Notes under the pieces: model-generated | Databases searched by the model: none | What the model saw: only the letters and a program-made list of their open reading frames with translations | What the model was told of the DNA's origin: nothing | Made by a program: the position numbers and the translations under genes | Shown here: positions 33,175 to 45,300 of the stretch, one piece after another | Position numbering within the stretch: position 1 is the first letter of the stretch | Layout of the letters: each line of letters begins with the position of its first letter | Origin: Phoenix dactylifera | Lineage: Eukaryota > Streptophyta > Magnoliopsida > Arecales > Arecaceae | Assembly: GCF_009389715.1 (NCBI RefSeq) | Contig: NC_052409.1 | Coordinates: 1,900,001 to 1,964,000, forward strand | Length of the DNA stretch: 64,000 nucleotides | Direction: 5' to 3'

Positions 33175-34534
33175 GCTCTCAGATCAAAATAATAGATAAC
33201 TAAAAGCAAAGCAAGTTTGTGTTCTAATTAGTAATTTCATCTACCCGAACGCTATACCTTTTGTTACATATAACGGTTGGATGTTTTGGAATTAATGGTT
33301 TTATTTCGATCTCGGTGTGGGTTTAATTCATGAGATGGTATCATGTTGTTTTCTTTTTGGGGGCTTTTGAAAGAAGAATGGTATATAGAGCCTTTGCTTA
33401 TGTGTGAAGGGGAGGATAAGCATATGCTTTGGAATTGTGCTTCGGATGCTTATATTGCATCAAATGTCAAGGAATTTGTTTGTATGCTTGTCCGGCGTTT
33501 TATATTTTGTTAAGTTGCTTGTCAGTATGCATGGAGTTCTTTGGATGTGGGTCCAGCTCGACGTCCCAAGGGATCACAATAATTTTTGGGTGGTGGCCGT
33601 CTTCCAAAATACAATGTAGAGATATATGTGACTAGGAGTTACGATCCACAATAATCTTATAGATGAAAAATACCATTAAAATCGAAATAATTTTGAAAGA
33701 CTTGCAAACGTTTGTTTCGTAGTGTTTTTTGGATGTGGAAGTCAAGCTGGACCAAGTTAAATTGTTATGTTTTCTAGACTTGGATGAGGTTGGGTTGAGT
33801 TGAATCTAGTTAGACTGTAAGGTATACGAATGGTGGGTTGTGGGGTCTCAATTTGTGAACCCGGATTTCGGTTGCCTAGGATGGTGAGTTTAGGGCTTAT
33901 CTTGGACTTTGTCTTCCAACTAATAATTAAACGCCCAAAAATAAGATTGTCGATGGGCCGGTCGATCTGAAATTAAGAAAAAATGTTCCTTAAGGGCCTA
34001 AAACCATTGAAGTAGGAAAAGATTGGATCCAATCTCTTAGGATTCATGGAGAAAAGTGGGTCAACAGAAAAATAGAGAGATGTCCATATTTTGTTTGAGC
34101 TTTTATAGACAAGAGGTGAGAAACTAAAGTTCAATTTCCACCGACTAGAAATTAGAATAATATTTTTTTGAAAAGTGCACTTAAGTTTTTATATAGAATA
34201 AGATAAGATTTTTTTCTTTTTTTAAGGGCATAACAAGTTTTTTATACAAGAGTCTTGAGATCGAGACTTCGAGACTATAAAGAAGCTGAAGGAGATAAAA
34301 TTAAGAATCCAATCAAAATAAACACATGAATCAAAACTAATCTAGAAGGCAAAAGAATTTAGGTTTGGATTTGTCTCTTATCTGCTACTCCCCGGGATGA
34401 GACTCCTTCGGCCATGAAGGAAGACGCTTCTAAAAAGGATCCTAGCCCACTCTGGCACCAAAGGTAAGCCAACGGGCTACTTCGGATTTTAGGCTGGCCA
34501 TATTGAAAATTCTCCACTTTTAAAAAACTTCTTG
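33175..34534. other. Intergenic DNA downstream of the C2-domain gene
   Basis: Probable 3'UTR for the first 200 bases or so, then unremarkable AT-rich DNA. Short frames at 33404-33635 are not recognisable. Confidence 0.4.
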
Positions 34535-34864
34535 CCACTAAGGTGGTAGCCTGTTGGTAAGGGTGCGATAATTCCATCCGAGTTGTCCGGATTCGAAACG
34601 CGTGGGCGTCGATTAAATTAGAAAACCGAATACCCCATGCTCGGACGACTCGTTGGCGGATATGTTTTCTTTCTATCTGTACCAAGATGGCACTGGGGTG
34701 ACGTACCTATACGCGAGACGGTGAGCCCACAAGTCGGAGAAGGCACGCGAAAATCTGTGATCTGTATCGAACATTCTCTGATGGAAGGAGAGTCCAGTAG
34801 GAGCTGCTACGCGGATGGGCTGATCCCTCCCCTCCTCTCCTATTTTTTACCAAAAAAAAAAAAA
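34535..34864 (+). mobile_element. tRNA-derived SINE with poly(A) tail
   Basis: It opens with a tRNA-like head: an A-box-like TAGCCTGTTGGTAAGGG (34547-34563) and a B-box GGATTCGAAAC (34589-34599), the spacing of an internal RNA polymerase III promoter. The body is about 250 bp without coding capacity and it ends in a 13-A run (34852-34864). Possible imperfect target duplications (CTTTTAAAAAACTTC before, CTTTAAAAGTTCC after) flank it. This matches a plant SINE of about 330 bp. Confidence 0.7.
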
Positions 34865-35429
34865 CTCCTTTAAAAGTTCCCAGGGTTTGCAAAATGACAT
34901 AAACCATGCTTTGAAAGTTCTGGCTGAAAGTGTAGAAGACAATAAATGCAAAAATTAATTCTCAAAAACCAAATGGAATTACTGAAACTTCAGCAGGTTC
35001 AAAATGCCAGCGGCCAAGGATTATAGTGCATATTCTGTCTTTACATGTACTAGCAATTAGCATGCTGGAAAGTCCTACGGTCAGGAAGAAAACCATTCAG
35101 ATACTGGACTATTTTGACTTGTCCCGTGCGTTCAGAGAAGGAAATCAGCCAGCAGATCGTCCAGCGGCTTTGGGAATTAACTAAGAATTTATTTCTATAG
35201 CTCACTACCTCATGAGATTAGAATGTTGGTGATGGCAGATAAAGCTGCTACTTGTTTCATTAGACAGTAAATTTTCTTTTGTTTTCTTCTTGGATCTTAG
35301 ACCCCTTGTAGCCCTCCTCAAAAAAAAAAAAAAAAAAAAACAGCCGAGTAGATGCTCTTTTCTAGATATAAATTATTATACTTTGTATATTGTCGTTATT
35401 TTTAAATTTTATGAGTAGTTTTTTGCATG

Positions 35430-35434
35430 CAATC
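35430..35434. repeat. Target site duplication of the LTR retrotransposon (left)
   Basis: CAATC at 35430-35434 is repeated exactly at 48941-48945, directly outside the two LTRs. Five bases is the duplication length of Ty3/gypsy integrases. Confidence 0.9.
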
Positions 35435-36782
35435 TGTTGCTGGAAATTGGACCCGGGGGCCGCCACGAAGCCAGGGGAAGGAGGGGCTCCGCCGCAGGGA
35501 CAGTGGATGACCGTGCGCTGGCTGGTGGCGTCCTCCTGGAGGGGTGCAAGTCCGCCGTAGGAGCGGTGGTCGATGGCGTGCCGGCGGGTGGCGTCCTCCT
35601 GGGGGGCGTAAATCCTGCAAGAAAACCGGTGGCCGGGCTCCCCGGCGCCGGCCCTCCGATGCTTAAATCAGAGGGGGCAAATATGTGGAGAGAGCAGGGA
35701 AGAGAGTCTGTGGAGAAGACAGAGAGAATATTTGGATAAGATCAAGAGGATCAGTTTCCTCAATTGTCTGTGTTGTTTACTTCTCTCCACCCGGTCTAGG
35801 AGGGTTCTCTCCAGCTTCGGGTTTTTCCTCCTGTTTTTGGTCCTCTTTTTGGTCCTCTCCCCCTTTTCCCCTCTAGGTTTTCTTTTATAGAAGGATTTTT
35901 GTTACCTGGAAGGTGACAGGAGGTTTGTCCTGTTTTGTAATAATTGGGCACGATTTGGCCCATTAATGGCGTGGTGGAAAATAAGGCCGAATCAGACCGG
36001 AACCAGGGAGTTGTCACGGTCGATCGGACCTGTTGGGGTGGTTGAACCGCCGGCCGTGGTAGGCCTGGGGTCTGTGGATGGTAAGTGCATTTATTACCGA
36101 GTGAACCGACGGTCAGGGAGAGCCATACGCTTTGATGGTTCAGTGATCCGGAGATCGCCTTGAGCCGTGTTCATTAAATGACTGAGTGCATCGGAGACTC
36201 GAGGGGGTCTCATGCATTAATGGCAGGTCGTGCCGAATACCTGCGGAGATCTTTTGCCTTGATGGCTTGGAGATAGCGGCAGGTTGTAGTGGAGTTGTCA
36301 TGTCCCTCAGGCTTAGAGGGTTAGGCGGAAGTTGAACATTTGGTCCAAGGCAATCGGCTCGGCAGGGGTGCCGAGCCGAGCTGGTCGCCCAATGGGGCGC
36401 CCTGTGGCGGAGTTGCTTCATAGTACTTCTGCTCGGCGCCCTTTGGGCGAGCGTCTTTACTTGCGCTCTTTGGTTGGTTTCCTGGTCGGCGCTCTTTAGG
36501 CAAGCGCTTTCTCTGGTCGGCGTTCTCTAGCCGGGCACCCTGCTGATCGGCACTCTTCGGTCGAGCGCCTTTCTGGCCGAGCATCCCTACTTGGTCATTT
36601 TGGTTGGGCGCCTCTTCTTGGCGCTCTCTCTGGTCGGTGCTCTCTAGCCGAGCACCCTGCTGGTCGGCACTCTTCGGTCGAGCGCCTTTCCGGTTGGCAC
36701 TCTTTGGCCGAGCGCCTTTCTGGCCGGCGCCCGTTGGCCGAGCGCCTCCGTGACGGTATGACTTGGGGTTTTTCCCCCAACA
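35435..36782 (-). repeat. 3' LTR (left)
   Basis: 1348 bp, TGTTG...CAACA. The U3 part (about 36400-36760) is a run of degenerate ~22-25-bp units around GGTCGGCGCTCTTTGG.CGAGC. A TATA-like CTATAAAA lies on the minus strand at 35883-35890. Confidence 0.95.
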
Positions 36783-36797
36783 CTACCCCCCGATTTC
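36783..36797 (-). other. Polypurine tract
   Basis: Directly upstream (minus strand) of the 3'LTR is GGAAATCGGGGGGTAG, a purine-rich stretch where plus-strand DNA synthesis starts in LTR retroelements. Confidence 0.75.
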
Positions 36798-37295
36798 CGA
36801 GTTCCAGTTGGCTACCAGCTGAAACGTGGGAAGTAGCTTCAGTTGGGTCATTACAGATTCCGAAAATCCTAATTTATTGCGCGTTTTGAATTATCAAGCG
36901 CTTCGAGGTGTCTTTAATAGGTGGCGTCTCTTCCTTCCCAAAAAGTCTCATTATTGGGACGCTTTTTGCGAAGCGTCCTCGCGTCGTGGGCTCATGATGG
37001 AGCCGCACGATCCGATGGGGCGCTTCGGCGTCCGAAGCACTAGCCCTAATTAAATGCGTCGTTCTGTCTTTTGGACCGACACGCGTCGTCATCTAAACAG
37101 GATACAGCGTTTTTCTCGCTGATCCGGGCCGTTGGGGAGGTCTATTTAAACTCTCCCCTGGCCCTCTGTCCTCTTCCTATTGTTTTCTGCTTCCAGCTTT
37201 CTATTCTTCCAGTCTTCCTCAGACCGAAGTCCCTTTTCTCCGGCATCTTCCCCAAATTGTCCTTTTTGCTTTTTTGATCCTTTTCTTCCCCTACA

Positions 37296-39577
37296 ATGGG
37301 TTCTCTCCCCAGTGAAGTCGTATCCACCATGAGCGTTCTGGAGGTCGAAATGACCGAAGAGTGGTTTTTCCCTCTTCAGGGGTTCCGTTTGGAACCCGCC
37401 AGGCGAAGGGATCGGATAACTGATCCTCCGGTAGGCCGGATCGGAGTGCACCAGGAGTCACTCTGGGCCGGCCTCCGATTTCCTCTTCACAGCTTCGTGA
37501 ATGAGTTGCTGACAGTATGCCGGTTGGTCCCGGCGCAACTCACTCCGAATGCTTGGAGGACAGTGATGGGTTTCCTGTCACTGTGTTTATTGCAGGGGAT
37601 TCCGACCTCTATTAACGTTTTCCGGCGACTTTTTGTCTTCAAGTCGAATCCGGAAGACGGGGAGTGGCTTTACATCGCCCTTCGGGCGGGTCGGCCACTC
37701 TTCCATGGTGCCCCTTCGTCCATTCATGGCTGGAAGGAGAAGTTCTTCTTCCTTGGCTCTGAACGGTCCTGGGGGTTTGACCCCAGGTGGGGGCCTACCC
37801 ATCTTAAGTAAGTCCATCAACAGGCCCCCCCAGCTTTCTCCGCGTGAGCAGGAGACCCTCGACACCATCCGCGGCCTTGGGGACGGGATCTTGCTGAACG
37901 GCCTCATTAGTGAGGATGCTCTGATGAACGTGGGGCTGAGCTCGGCACGTCCTCAGGGTAAGGATAATAGCAACGCCTCTTTCATTTCCTTAATTGTTCT
38001 AATGTTCTAATTTTGTTCGTCTTTGCAGACATCGCCAAGATGGTGACCAAGAGCGAGGTCCTCTACGCCCGCTATCAGAAGAGGGCAGCCGAGCTCTCGG
38101 GTGAGCCCACCGAGCCGAGGAAGAAGCAAAAGGTCTCGGCAACCTCGACTCCCTCGGCGGCGGCAGTAGCCGAGGCGGGTCCTTCCCGCCCCGCGCATCC
38201 CGAGGCGGGCCCCTCTCGTCCCGCACATCCCGAGGCGGGCCCTTCTCGCCCCGCGCGCCCCGATGCTGGTCGGGGGGACGGCGCGGATTCCGGGGGCTCG
38301 GGCTCCAGGGGAGCCTCAGGGGCGCCCCCGTGCCCGGCGCCTTTAGCGCAAGTTCCTGGTCGGCAGGATGCTTCAGTTGCCGATCAGGGGAGGAGATCCG
38401 CGGGTCCCGTGCTTGCACGGCCCGCTATAGTCGTGCGGCGGTCAGATCGGCCGCTCGTCCGACCCCAGCCCCCTAGCTCCGAACCAGGGAGCAGTCAGGG
38501 AGCTTTGGGGTTGGCTCCACCTAGGCCAGCCGACGCTGGCCTCCCGAGTTCGTCAGGCTCGGAAGAGCGGGTGCCTTTTGCACCCACTTGGTCGGTGTTC
38601 GAGGGCGATTCAGCCCTCGAAGATCCTCGAGTAGCGCGCGAAGTATTTCGGCTCGCGCTGCTCCCGGCTGACCGGGCCGCGATGCAGTCCATGAGCTACA
38701 ATGCTTTCATGGACATTACTCGCTGCAACGCCGTTCAGGTAAGTAAAATTTTCCTCCTGTGTAATCTGTATAGATTTTTTACTAGTGGCGCCTCACGTTT
38801 TTCTTTTCGTCTCTTTTATAGCATTTGCACGAGACGGAGATGCTGATGCACCTAGTCCAAGAATACCGGGAGAAGGCCAGGAGGTGCCAGCGCAGTTACG
38901 ACGAGGCCCAGGCGAGGTACCTAGCCGCCGAGGCGAAGTACCAAACCGCCGAGGCCGAACGTCAGGTGCTCCAAGGAAAAGTTGGAGCATCCGAGGAGGG
39001 AGTCCGAGCTCTGACCGCAGAGCTTGAGAAGGAGAAGGGCGCGCACGCATTGACGAGGTCCGAGCTGCGCGCCGCAGAAAGCCGCCTGGCCAAGGCCGAG
39101 CAGGCGCTGGCCGCCCGCGGGCAGGAGGTGGAGAATGCCCGCGGCCGCCACTTAGAGCTCGAGCGGGGGCTAAGGGACCTTGAGCGGAAGGCCGCCTATC
39201 ATGAAGCCCGGGAGCTCGAGGCTCGAGAGCAGGCTCAGAACGTGGTGAGGCTCTTTCGCGAATCGGCGGAGTTTCGCAACCTCCTAGAAGAGGAGGGCGT
39301 GAATGGGCTAATCCAGGGCTTCCGGGATTTCCGCAACCAACTGCGGCAGCTCCTCCCGGATTTTGATGTAAACCTGCTCCAGCCGGGAGCAGGGGTCGAA
39401 AGGCCGGCTGCGGAGGCAGAAACTCCGGGGACCGAAGCGGCCGTAGCCGTCCCCGAAGTGACCGAGGTCGCCTCCGAGGCTACTCCTATCGCTGCCAAGG
39501 CCACCGAGGGGGTCCCGGCTGCTGAGCCAACCACTCCTGGCACTGCTGAAGCCGAAGTGGTCGAGCTCGAATCTTAG
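37296..39577 (+). pseudogene. Spliced antisense ORF of the Tat retrotransposon
   Basis: It lies on the strand opposite to pol and has three exons with GT-AG introns: 37296-37957, 38029-38738 and 38822-39577. Exon 1 codes for the domain listed in Pfam as putative gypsy-type transposon (Transposase_28): note FPLHSFVNELLTVCRLVPAQ, NAWRTVMGFLSLC and SIHGWKEKFFFL. Exon 2 is Pro/Ser/Ala-rich with a tandem AGPSRPAHPE motif. Exon 3 is a long Ala/Glu/Arg coiled coil followed by an acidic, Pro/Thr-rich tail. In exon 1 the frame breaks at about 37800: the first part ends at a stop, and the conserved continuation (INRPPQLSPREQETL) is in another frame, so one indel disables it. The function of these antisense proteins is unknown; they are typical of Tat elements such as Grande and Retand. 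Confidence 0.8.
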
Positions 39578-40189
39578 TGTAATTTTTGCTTTATTTTGTT
39601 TAAGTCGGGATGGCCCCCCATACTTGTAAGGGCCAAACCCGAATTTTCGTACTTAGCCTACGGGCTTTTTGGAATGAATATCTTTTTCAGAAACTCGCCT
39701 ATTGTAGTCCAAGTTTCTCTGCTCGGATCCGTTTTAGGTTCCGAGGATGTGGGCTCTAGGGCCTCAGCTTTTACCCGCCACAGGGCTTTTAGGTTCGGCT
39801 TGCCGAGCTCCGCTGCTCGGTCTTTCAACGCTTATGCCAAAGGGATTTGGTCTCGGAGAGTCTTTCCGAGCTTAGTCCAGAATTCGACCAAGCCCTAAGG
39901 CGGCCTCTAGGACTTAAATTTTAACGAAGTTAGTGAACTTTGGGTCCGAGCCTCGAGTTACCAGGGCGGACCAGATTCTTTCCCACCAATTGGGTTGAAT
40001 ACTCGTCAGCTCGTGACAAGGATTCACCATAGTATAGTAGTTTGGTGTCGTGAGCATTCTTTCGCCGAGGCGATTGAAAATGCTCTTCTGCTCGGAGTCC
40101 ATTTTTTGAGGACGTCGGCAGAGATCCGAGGACAATAGATAATGTAAAAACATTAATGTAAAAGCATAAATGGGTACCTTGTACCGTGT

Positions 40190-42000
40190 GCGTCCTCGCG
40201 CCGAGGCGACTGAAGACGCTCCTCTGCTCGGGGTCCGTTCTTCAAGGACGTCGGCAGAGAGAAGTCCAAGAATAAAATAATGTGAAGACATTAAATAAAT
40301 GGGTACCTGGTACCAAGTGCGTCCTTGCGCCGAGGCGACCGAAGACGCTCCTCTGGTACCAAGTGCGTCCTTGCGCCGAGGCGACCGAAGACGCTCCTCT
40401 GCTCGGGGCCCGTTCCTCGAGGACGTCGGCAGAGAGAACGAGCCGAGCTCGTGGGTTGAAGTCGGTGGAGAACGAGCCGAGCTCGTTTGGTCAATGAAGA
40501 CCACGTCCCAACGTATTGGGGCATCCCGGTAACCGGGGCATCCCGACGTCTCGGGGCATCCTGACCGTAGTCAAGGTAGGCGAACGAGCCGAGCTCGTCT
40601 GGTCAGAGAGGACCGCAACTCATAGTCGGGGAGCACGAGCCGAGCTCGACGGTGGAAGCCGATGGAGAACGAGCCGAGCTCGTCTGGTCACCTAAGACCG
40701 CACCCCGACGTCTCGGGCCATTCCGGTAACCGGGGCATCCCGACGTCTCGGGGCATCCTGACCAGGGTCATCTTGACCGTGGTCAGGGTAGGCGAACGAG
40801 CCGAGCTCGTCTGGTCAGAGAGGACCGCAACTCATAGTCGGGGAGCACGAGCCGAGCTCGACGGTGGAAGCCGATGGAGAACGAGCCGAGCTCGTCTGGT
40901 CAGAGAGGACCGCAACTCATCTCGACGTCTCGAGCATCCCTTTAGCCGGGGCATCCCGACGTCTCGGGGCATCCCGACAGATCGGGGCATCCCGACGTCT
41001 CGGGGCATCCTGACCATGGTCAGGGTAGGCGAACGAGCCGAGCTCGTCTGGTCAGAGAGGACCGCAACTCATAGTCGGGGAGCACGAGCCGAGCTCGACG
41101 GTGGAAGCCGATGGAGAACGAGCCGAGCTCGTCTGGTCACTTAAGACCGCACCCCGACGTCTCGGGCCATCCCGACGGATCGGGGCATCCCGTTGTGGCA
41201 GGGCATCCCAATATATTGGGGCATCCTGACGTCTCAGGGCATCCCGATGAATCGGGGCATCCCGACATCTCGGGGCATCCTGACCGTGGTCAGGGTAGGC
41301 GAACGAGCCGAGCTCGTCTGGTCAGAGAGGACCGCAACTCATAGTCGGGGAGCACGAGCCGAGCTCGACGGTGGAAGCCGATGGAGAACGAGCCGAGCTC
41401 GTCTGGTCAGAGAGGACCGCAACTCATCTCGACGTCTCGAGCATCCCTTTAGCCGGGGCATCCCGACGTCTCGGGGCATCCCGACAGATCGGGGCATCCC
41501 GACGTCTCGGGGCATCCTGACCATGGTCAGGGTAGGCGAACGAGCCGAGCTCGTCTGGTCAGAGAGGACCGCAACTCATAGTCGGGGAGCACGAGCCGAG
41601 CTCGACGGTGGAAGCCGATGGAGAACGAGCCGAGCTCGTCTGGTCACTTAAGACCGCACCCCGACGTCTCGGGCCATCCCGACGGATCGGGGCATCCCGT
41701 TGTGGCAGGGCATCCCAATATATTGGGGCATCCTGACGTCTCAGGGCATCCCGATGAATCGGGGCATCCCGACATCTCGGGGCATCCTGACCGTGGTCAG
41801 GGTAGGCGAACGAGCCGAGCTCGTCTGGTCAGAGAGGACCGCAACTCATAGTCGGGGAGCACGAGCCGAGCTCGACGGTGGAAGCCGATGGAGAACGAGC
41901 CGAGCTCGTCTGGTCACTTAAGACCGCACCCCGACGTCTCGGGCCATCCCGACGGATCGGGGCATCCCGTTGTGGCAGGGCATCCCGACCGTGGTCAGGG
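40190..42000. repeat. Palindrome-rich tandem array between pol and antisense ORF
   Basis: From 40190 to 40430 a ~60-bp unit (GTGCGTCCT.GCGCCGAGGCGA) repeats three times. From 40430 to 42000 there are dozens of copies of CGAGCCGAGCTCG and of GGGGCATCCCGACGTCTC, organised in a higher-order unit of 507 bp: 40832-41338 and 41339-41845 are near-identical, and a third partial copy ends at 41985. Many units are inverted palindromes (CGAGCTCG, CGACGTCTCG). The frames seen across the array are by-products of the repeats. Tat elements commonly carry tandem repeats in this region. Confidence 0.9.
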
Positions 42001-42369
42001 GAGGAGAGATAAACCTGACACCATGAGATAATCAGGAGAATCGGTGAGCTCGGAAATCATAAATTAATTATGAAATGAAATCCATAGAATGAAATTCAAT
42101 AATCGAATAATGAGGAACCCCTTGGGGTTCTACTGATGGTACACGCGGAGATTTTTAGAGCTCCAGCTCCGCGGAATGAGAGTCCCGTCTAGGGACTCTA
42201 GCTGATAAGTCCCGGGTCGGCGGATGCGCGTGACTCGGTTTGGTCCTTCCCAGTTCGGGGCCAGCTTCCCTTGCTCAGTTGGTCGGGAGGCTTCAGCTCT
42301 TCTGAGGACAAGCTCCCCTGGTCTGAAAGATTTGACTTTGACCCTCGCGTTGTAGTACTGAGCTGTCTT

Positions 42370-45300
42370 TTACTGGTACCTCGCCATACGAACTCGGGCG
42401 ACCTCCCTTGTTTCCTCGATCAGGTCGAGGTTGCTTCTGAGCTGCGAAGAGTTGGAGCTGGCATCGTGGTGCTCGACTCTTGGAGAGGGAAGTCCAATCT
42501 CCAGTGGAATGACGACCTCCGTCCCATAGGTCAAGTTGAAGGGAGTCTCGCCGGTGGGGACGCGGAACGTAGTCCGGTATGCCCACAGGACATTGTATAG
42601 GTCTTCGACCCATTGCCCTTTGGATTTGTCGAGCCTGGCTTTGAGACCCTGCAAAATAGTACGATTTGTTACCTCGGTTTCTCCGTTCGTCTGAGGGTGC
42701 GCGACCGAGGTGAAGCGATGGTCGATGCCAAGCTCGGAGCAGAACTCTCTGAAATGGATGTTGTCGAACTGGCGACCGTTGTCAGAGATAAGGATGCGGG
42801 GAAGCCCGAATCTGCAAATAATGGACTTCCAGACGAAATCCCGCATCTTCTGCTCGGTGATCCGGGCAAGGGGCTCGGCTTCTACCCACTTAGTGAAGTA
42901 GTCGATGGAGACGACCAGGAACTTCCTTTGTCCGGTGGCCAGTGGAAATGGCCCGAGAATGTCAATTCCCCATTGGGCAAAAGGCCAAGGGGATCTGATA
43001 GAAGTCAAAGGAGCCGAGGGCCGGCGTTGAACATTGGTGTTCCTTTGGCACCGGTCACATCTTTGGACGAAGTCCATAGCATCCTTCTGGAGTGTCGGCC
43101 AATAATATCCTTGGCGCAGAATTTTGTGGGCCAATGCTCGCCCTCCTAGATGGTTTCCGCAGATTCCTTTGTGGACTTCGCGCATGGCGTAATCAGCCTC
43201 CGTTAGGCGGAGGCATCTGAGGAGGGGAGAGGTGAAGGACCTCCGATAGAGCTTTCCCTCGTACAGTATGTACCGGGTGGCGAGGCGCTTGATTCGGCGA
43301 GCCTCTTGTTCATCAGTGGGGAGGACTTCATCTTGCAGGTAGCTGGTGAGCTCGTCCATCCAGCTTGGCTCGAACTCGGTGCAGAGGGTCTGCTCGGGCT
43401 CGTCTGTACTGGGCTTTTGGAGATATTCCAGTACCGCCTCTTTGGGAAGCTCGCTCATGCGAGAGGACGCCAGCTTTGATAGCTGGTCGACCCTAAGATT
43501 CTCCGACCTTGCAATATGTTGAATATGAAAGGATTCCAAGGTCGAGGCGAGATCCCGTATCTTCTGAAGATACTTCTGCATGGTCGGGTCTCTGGCTTCG
43601 AAGTCGCCCGCAATTTGGTTGACGACGAGCTGAGAATCACTGAAGGCCTTCAAGTCCTTTATTCCTAGCTCTTTGGCTAGCTTGAGCCCGGCGACAAGTG
43701 CCTCATACTCCGCTATATTATTTGAAGCGGGAAACTCAAGGCGCAAGGCTTGCTCGGCGACCACCCCCTCCGGGCTGGTGAGGATGAATCCTGCTCCGCT
43801 ACCCCCCGAGTTTGAAGAGCCATCGACATGCAGAGTCCATGTCAAACTCGGGGTCTGCTCCGTGGGTGGCTCGGGCTCGGGCTCGGGCTTGGCCTCATCT
43901 GGTATAGTGCACTCGACGATAAAGTCTGCGAGCGCTTGTGCTTTGATCGCCGGTCTGGGTCGGTACTTGATGTCGAATTCTCCGAGCTCGATAGCCCATT
44001 TGGTAATCCGACCCGCACGATCTGATTTCTGTAGGATCTGCTTGACCGGCTGGTCGGTCAGCACAGCCACTGTATGAGCTTGGAAGTAGAGTCGGAGCCT
44101 CCGAGCCGAGATGACCAAAGCATAGGCAGTCTTCTCAAGCTTGGAGTATCGGGTCTCGGCGTCCCTCAAGACCCGGCTGGTATAATATACTGGCTTCTGG
44201 AGTTTGCCCTCCTCTCGGACCAGGACCGAGCTTACTGCAACAGGGGAGACAGCTAGATATAAGTAGAGGAGCTCACCCCGTTGAGGCTTCGTGAGCAGGG
44301 GAGGGGAAGCCAGTAGGCGCTTAAGCTCTTCAAAAGATTGCTGGCACTCGTCCGACCACAAGAAGTTCTTTGGCTTCTTGAGGGCTGCAAAAAATGGAAG
44401 GCAGTGCTCGGCCGAGCGGGAGATGAATCTCCCGAGGGCTGCCACTCGGCCCGTGAGCCGCTGTACCTCCTTGACCGTCCTAGGAGGCGTCATCCCTTGG
44501 AGGGCTCGGATCTTCTCTGGATTGGCCTCAATTCCTCGTTGTGTAATGATGAAGCCGAGGAATTTGCCGGAGGTGACCCCGAATGCACATTTGGCTGGAT
44601 TAAGCTTCATCCGGTACTTTCGGAGTGTGGAGAATGCTTCCCTGAGGTCGGCTATATGGTCTTGCGCCACCTTGCTTTTCACCAGCATGTCATCTATGTA
44701 GACCTCCATGTTTCGGCCTATTTGGTCTTTGAAGATCCGGCTGACCAGTCTTTGATAAGTTGCCCCGGCATTTTTTAAGCCGAATGGCATCACCTTGTAG
44801 CAGTAGGTTCCCCCGTCGGTGATGAAGGCTGTCTTCTCCTCATCTTCTGGCGCCATGCGGATCTGGTTGTATCCGGAAAAGGCGTCCATGAATGCCAGCA
44901 GCTCGTGACCCGAGGTGGAGTCCACGAGCTGGTCGATGCTGGGGAGTGGGAAGCTGTCCTTCGGGCAGGCTTTATTCAGGTCGGTGTAGTCCACGCACAT
45001 ACGCCACTTCCCGCTGGCTTTCTTGACGAGGACCACATTGGCGAGCCACTCCGGGTAGGCTATCTCCCGGATGAAGCCGGCCTTAAGGAGTTTGCTGACC
45101 TCCTCGGCTACTGCTTGCTGTCGTTCAGGGGCAGCGCCTCGCTTCTTCTGCCGCACGGGCTTACTGGTTGGCTTTACTTGGAGCCGGTAGACCATGATCT
45201 CGGGATCTATCCCCGGCATGTCTGCAGGCGACCATGCGAAAACATCCATGTTGTCTCGCAGGAAGTTGACGAGGCAACCCCTCTCGTGCTCGTCGAGGCC

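Noticed and set aside
40190-42000. Regular repeats suggesting a CRISPR array
   Set aside because: Units are unequal and nested, there are no unique spacers of constant size, and it is inside a plant retrotransposon.
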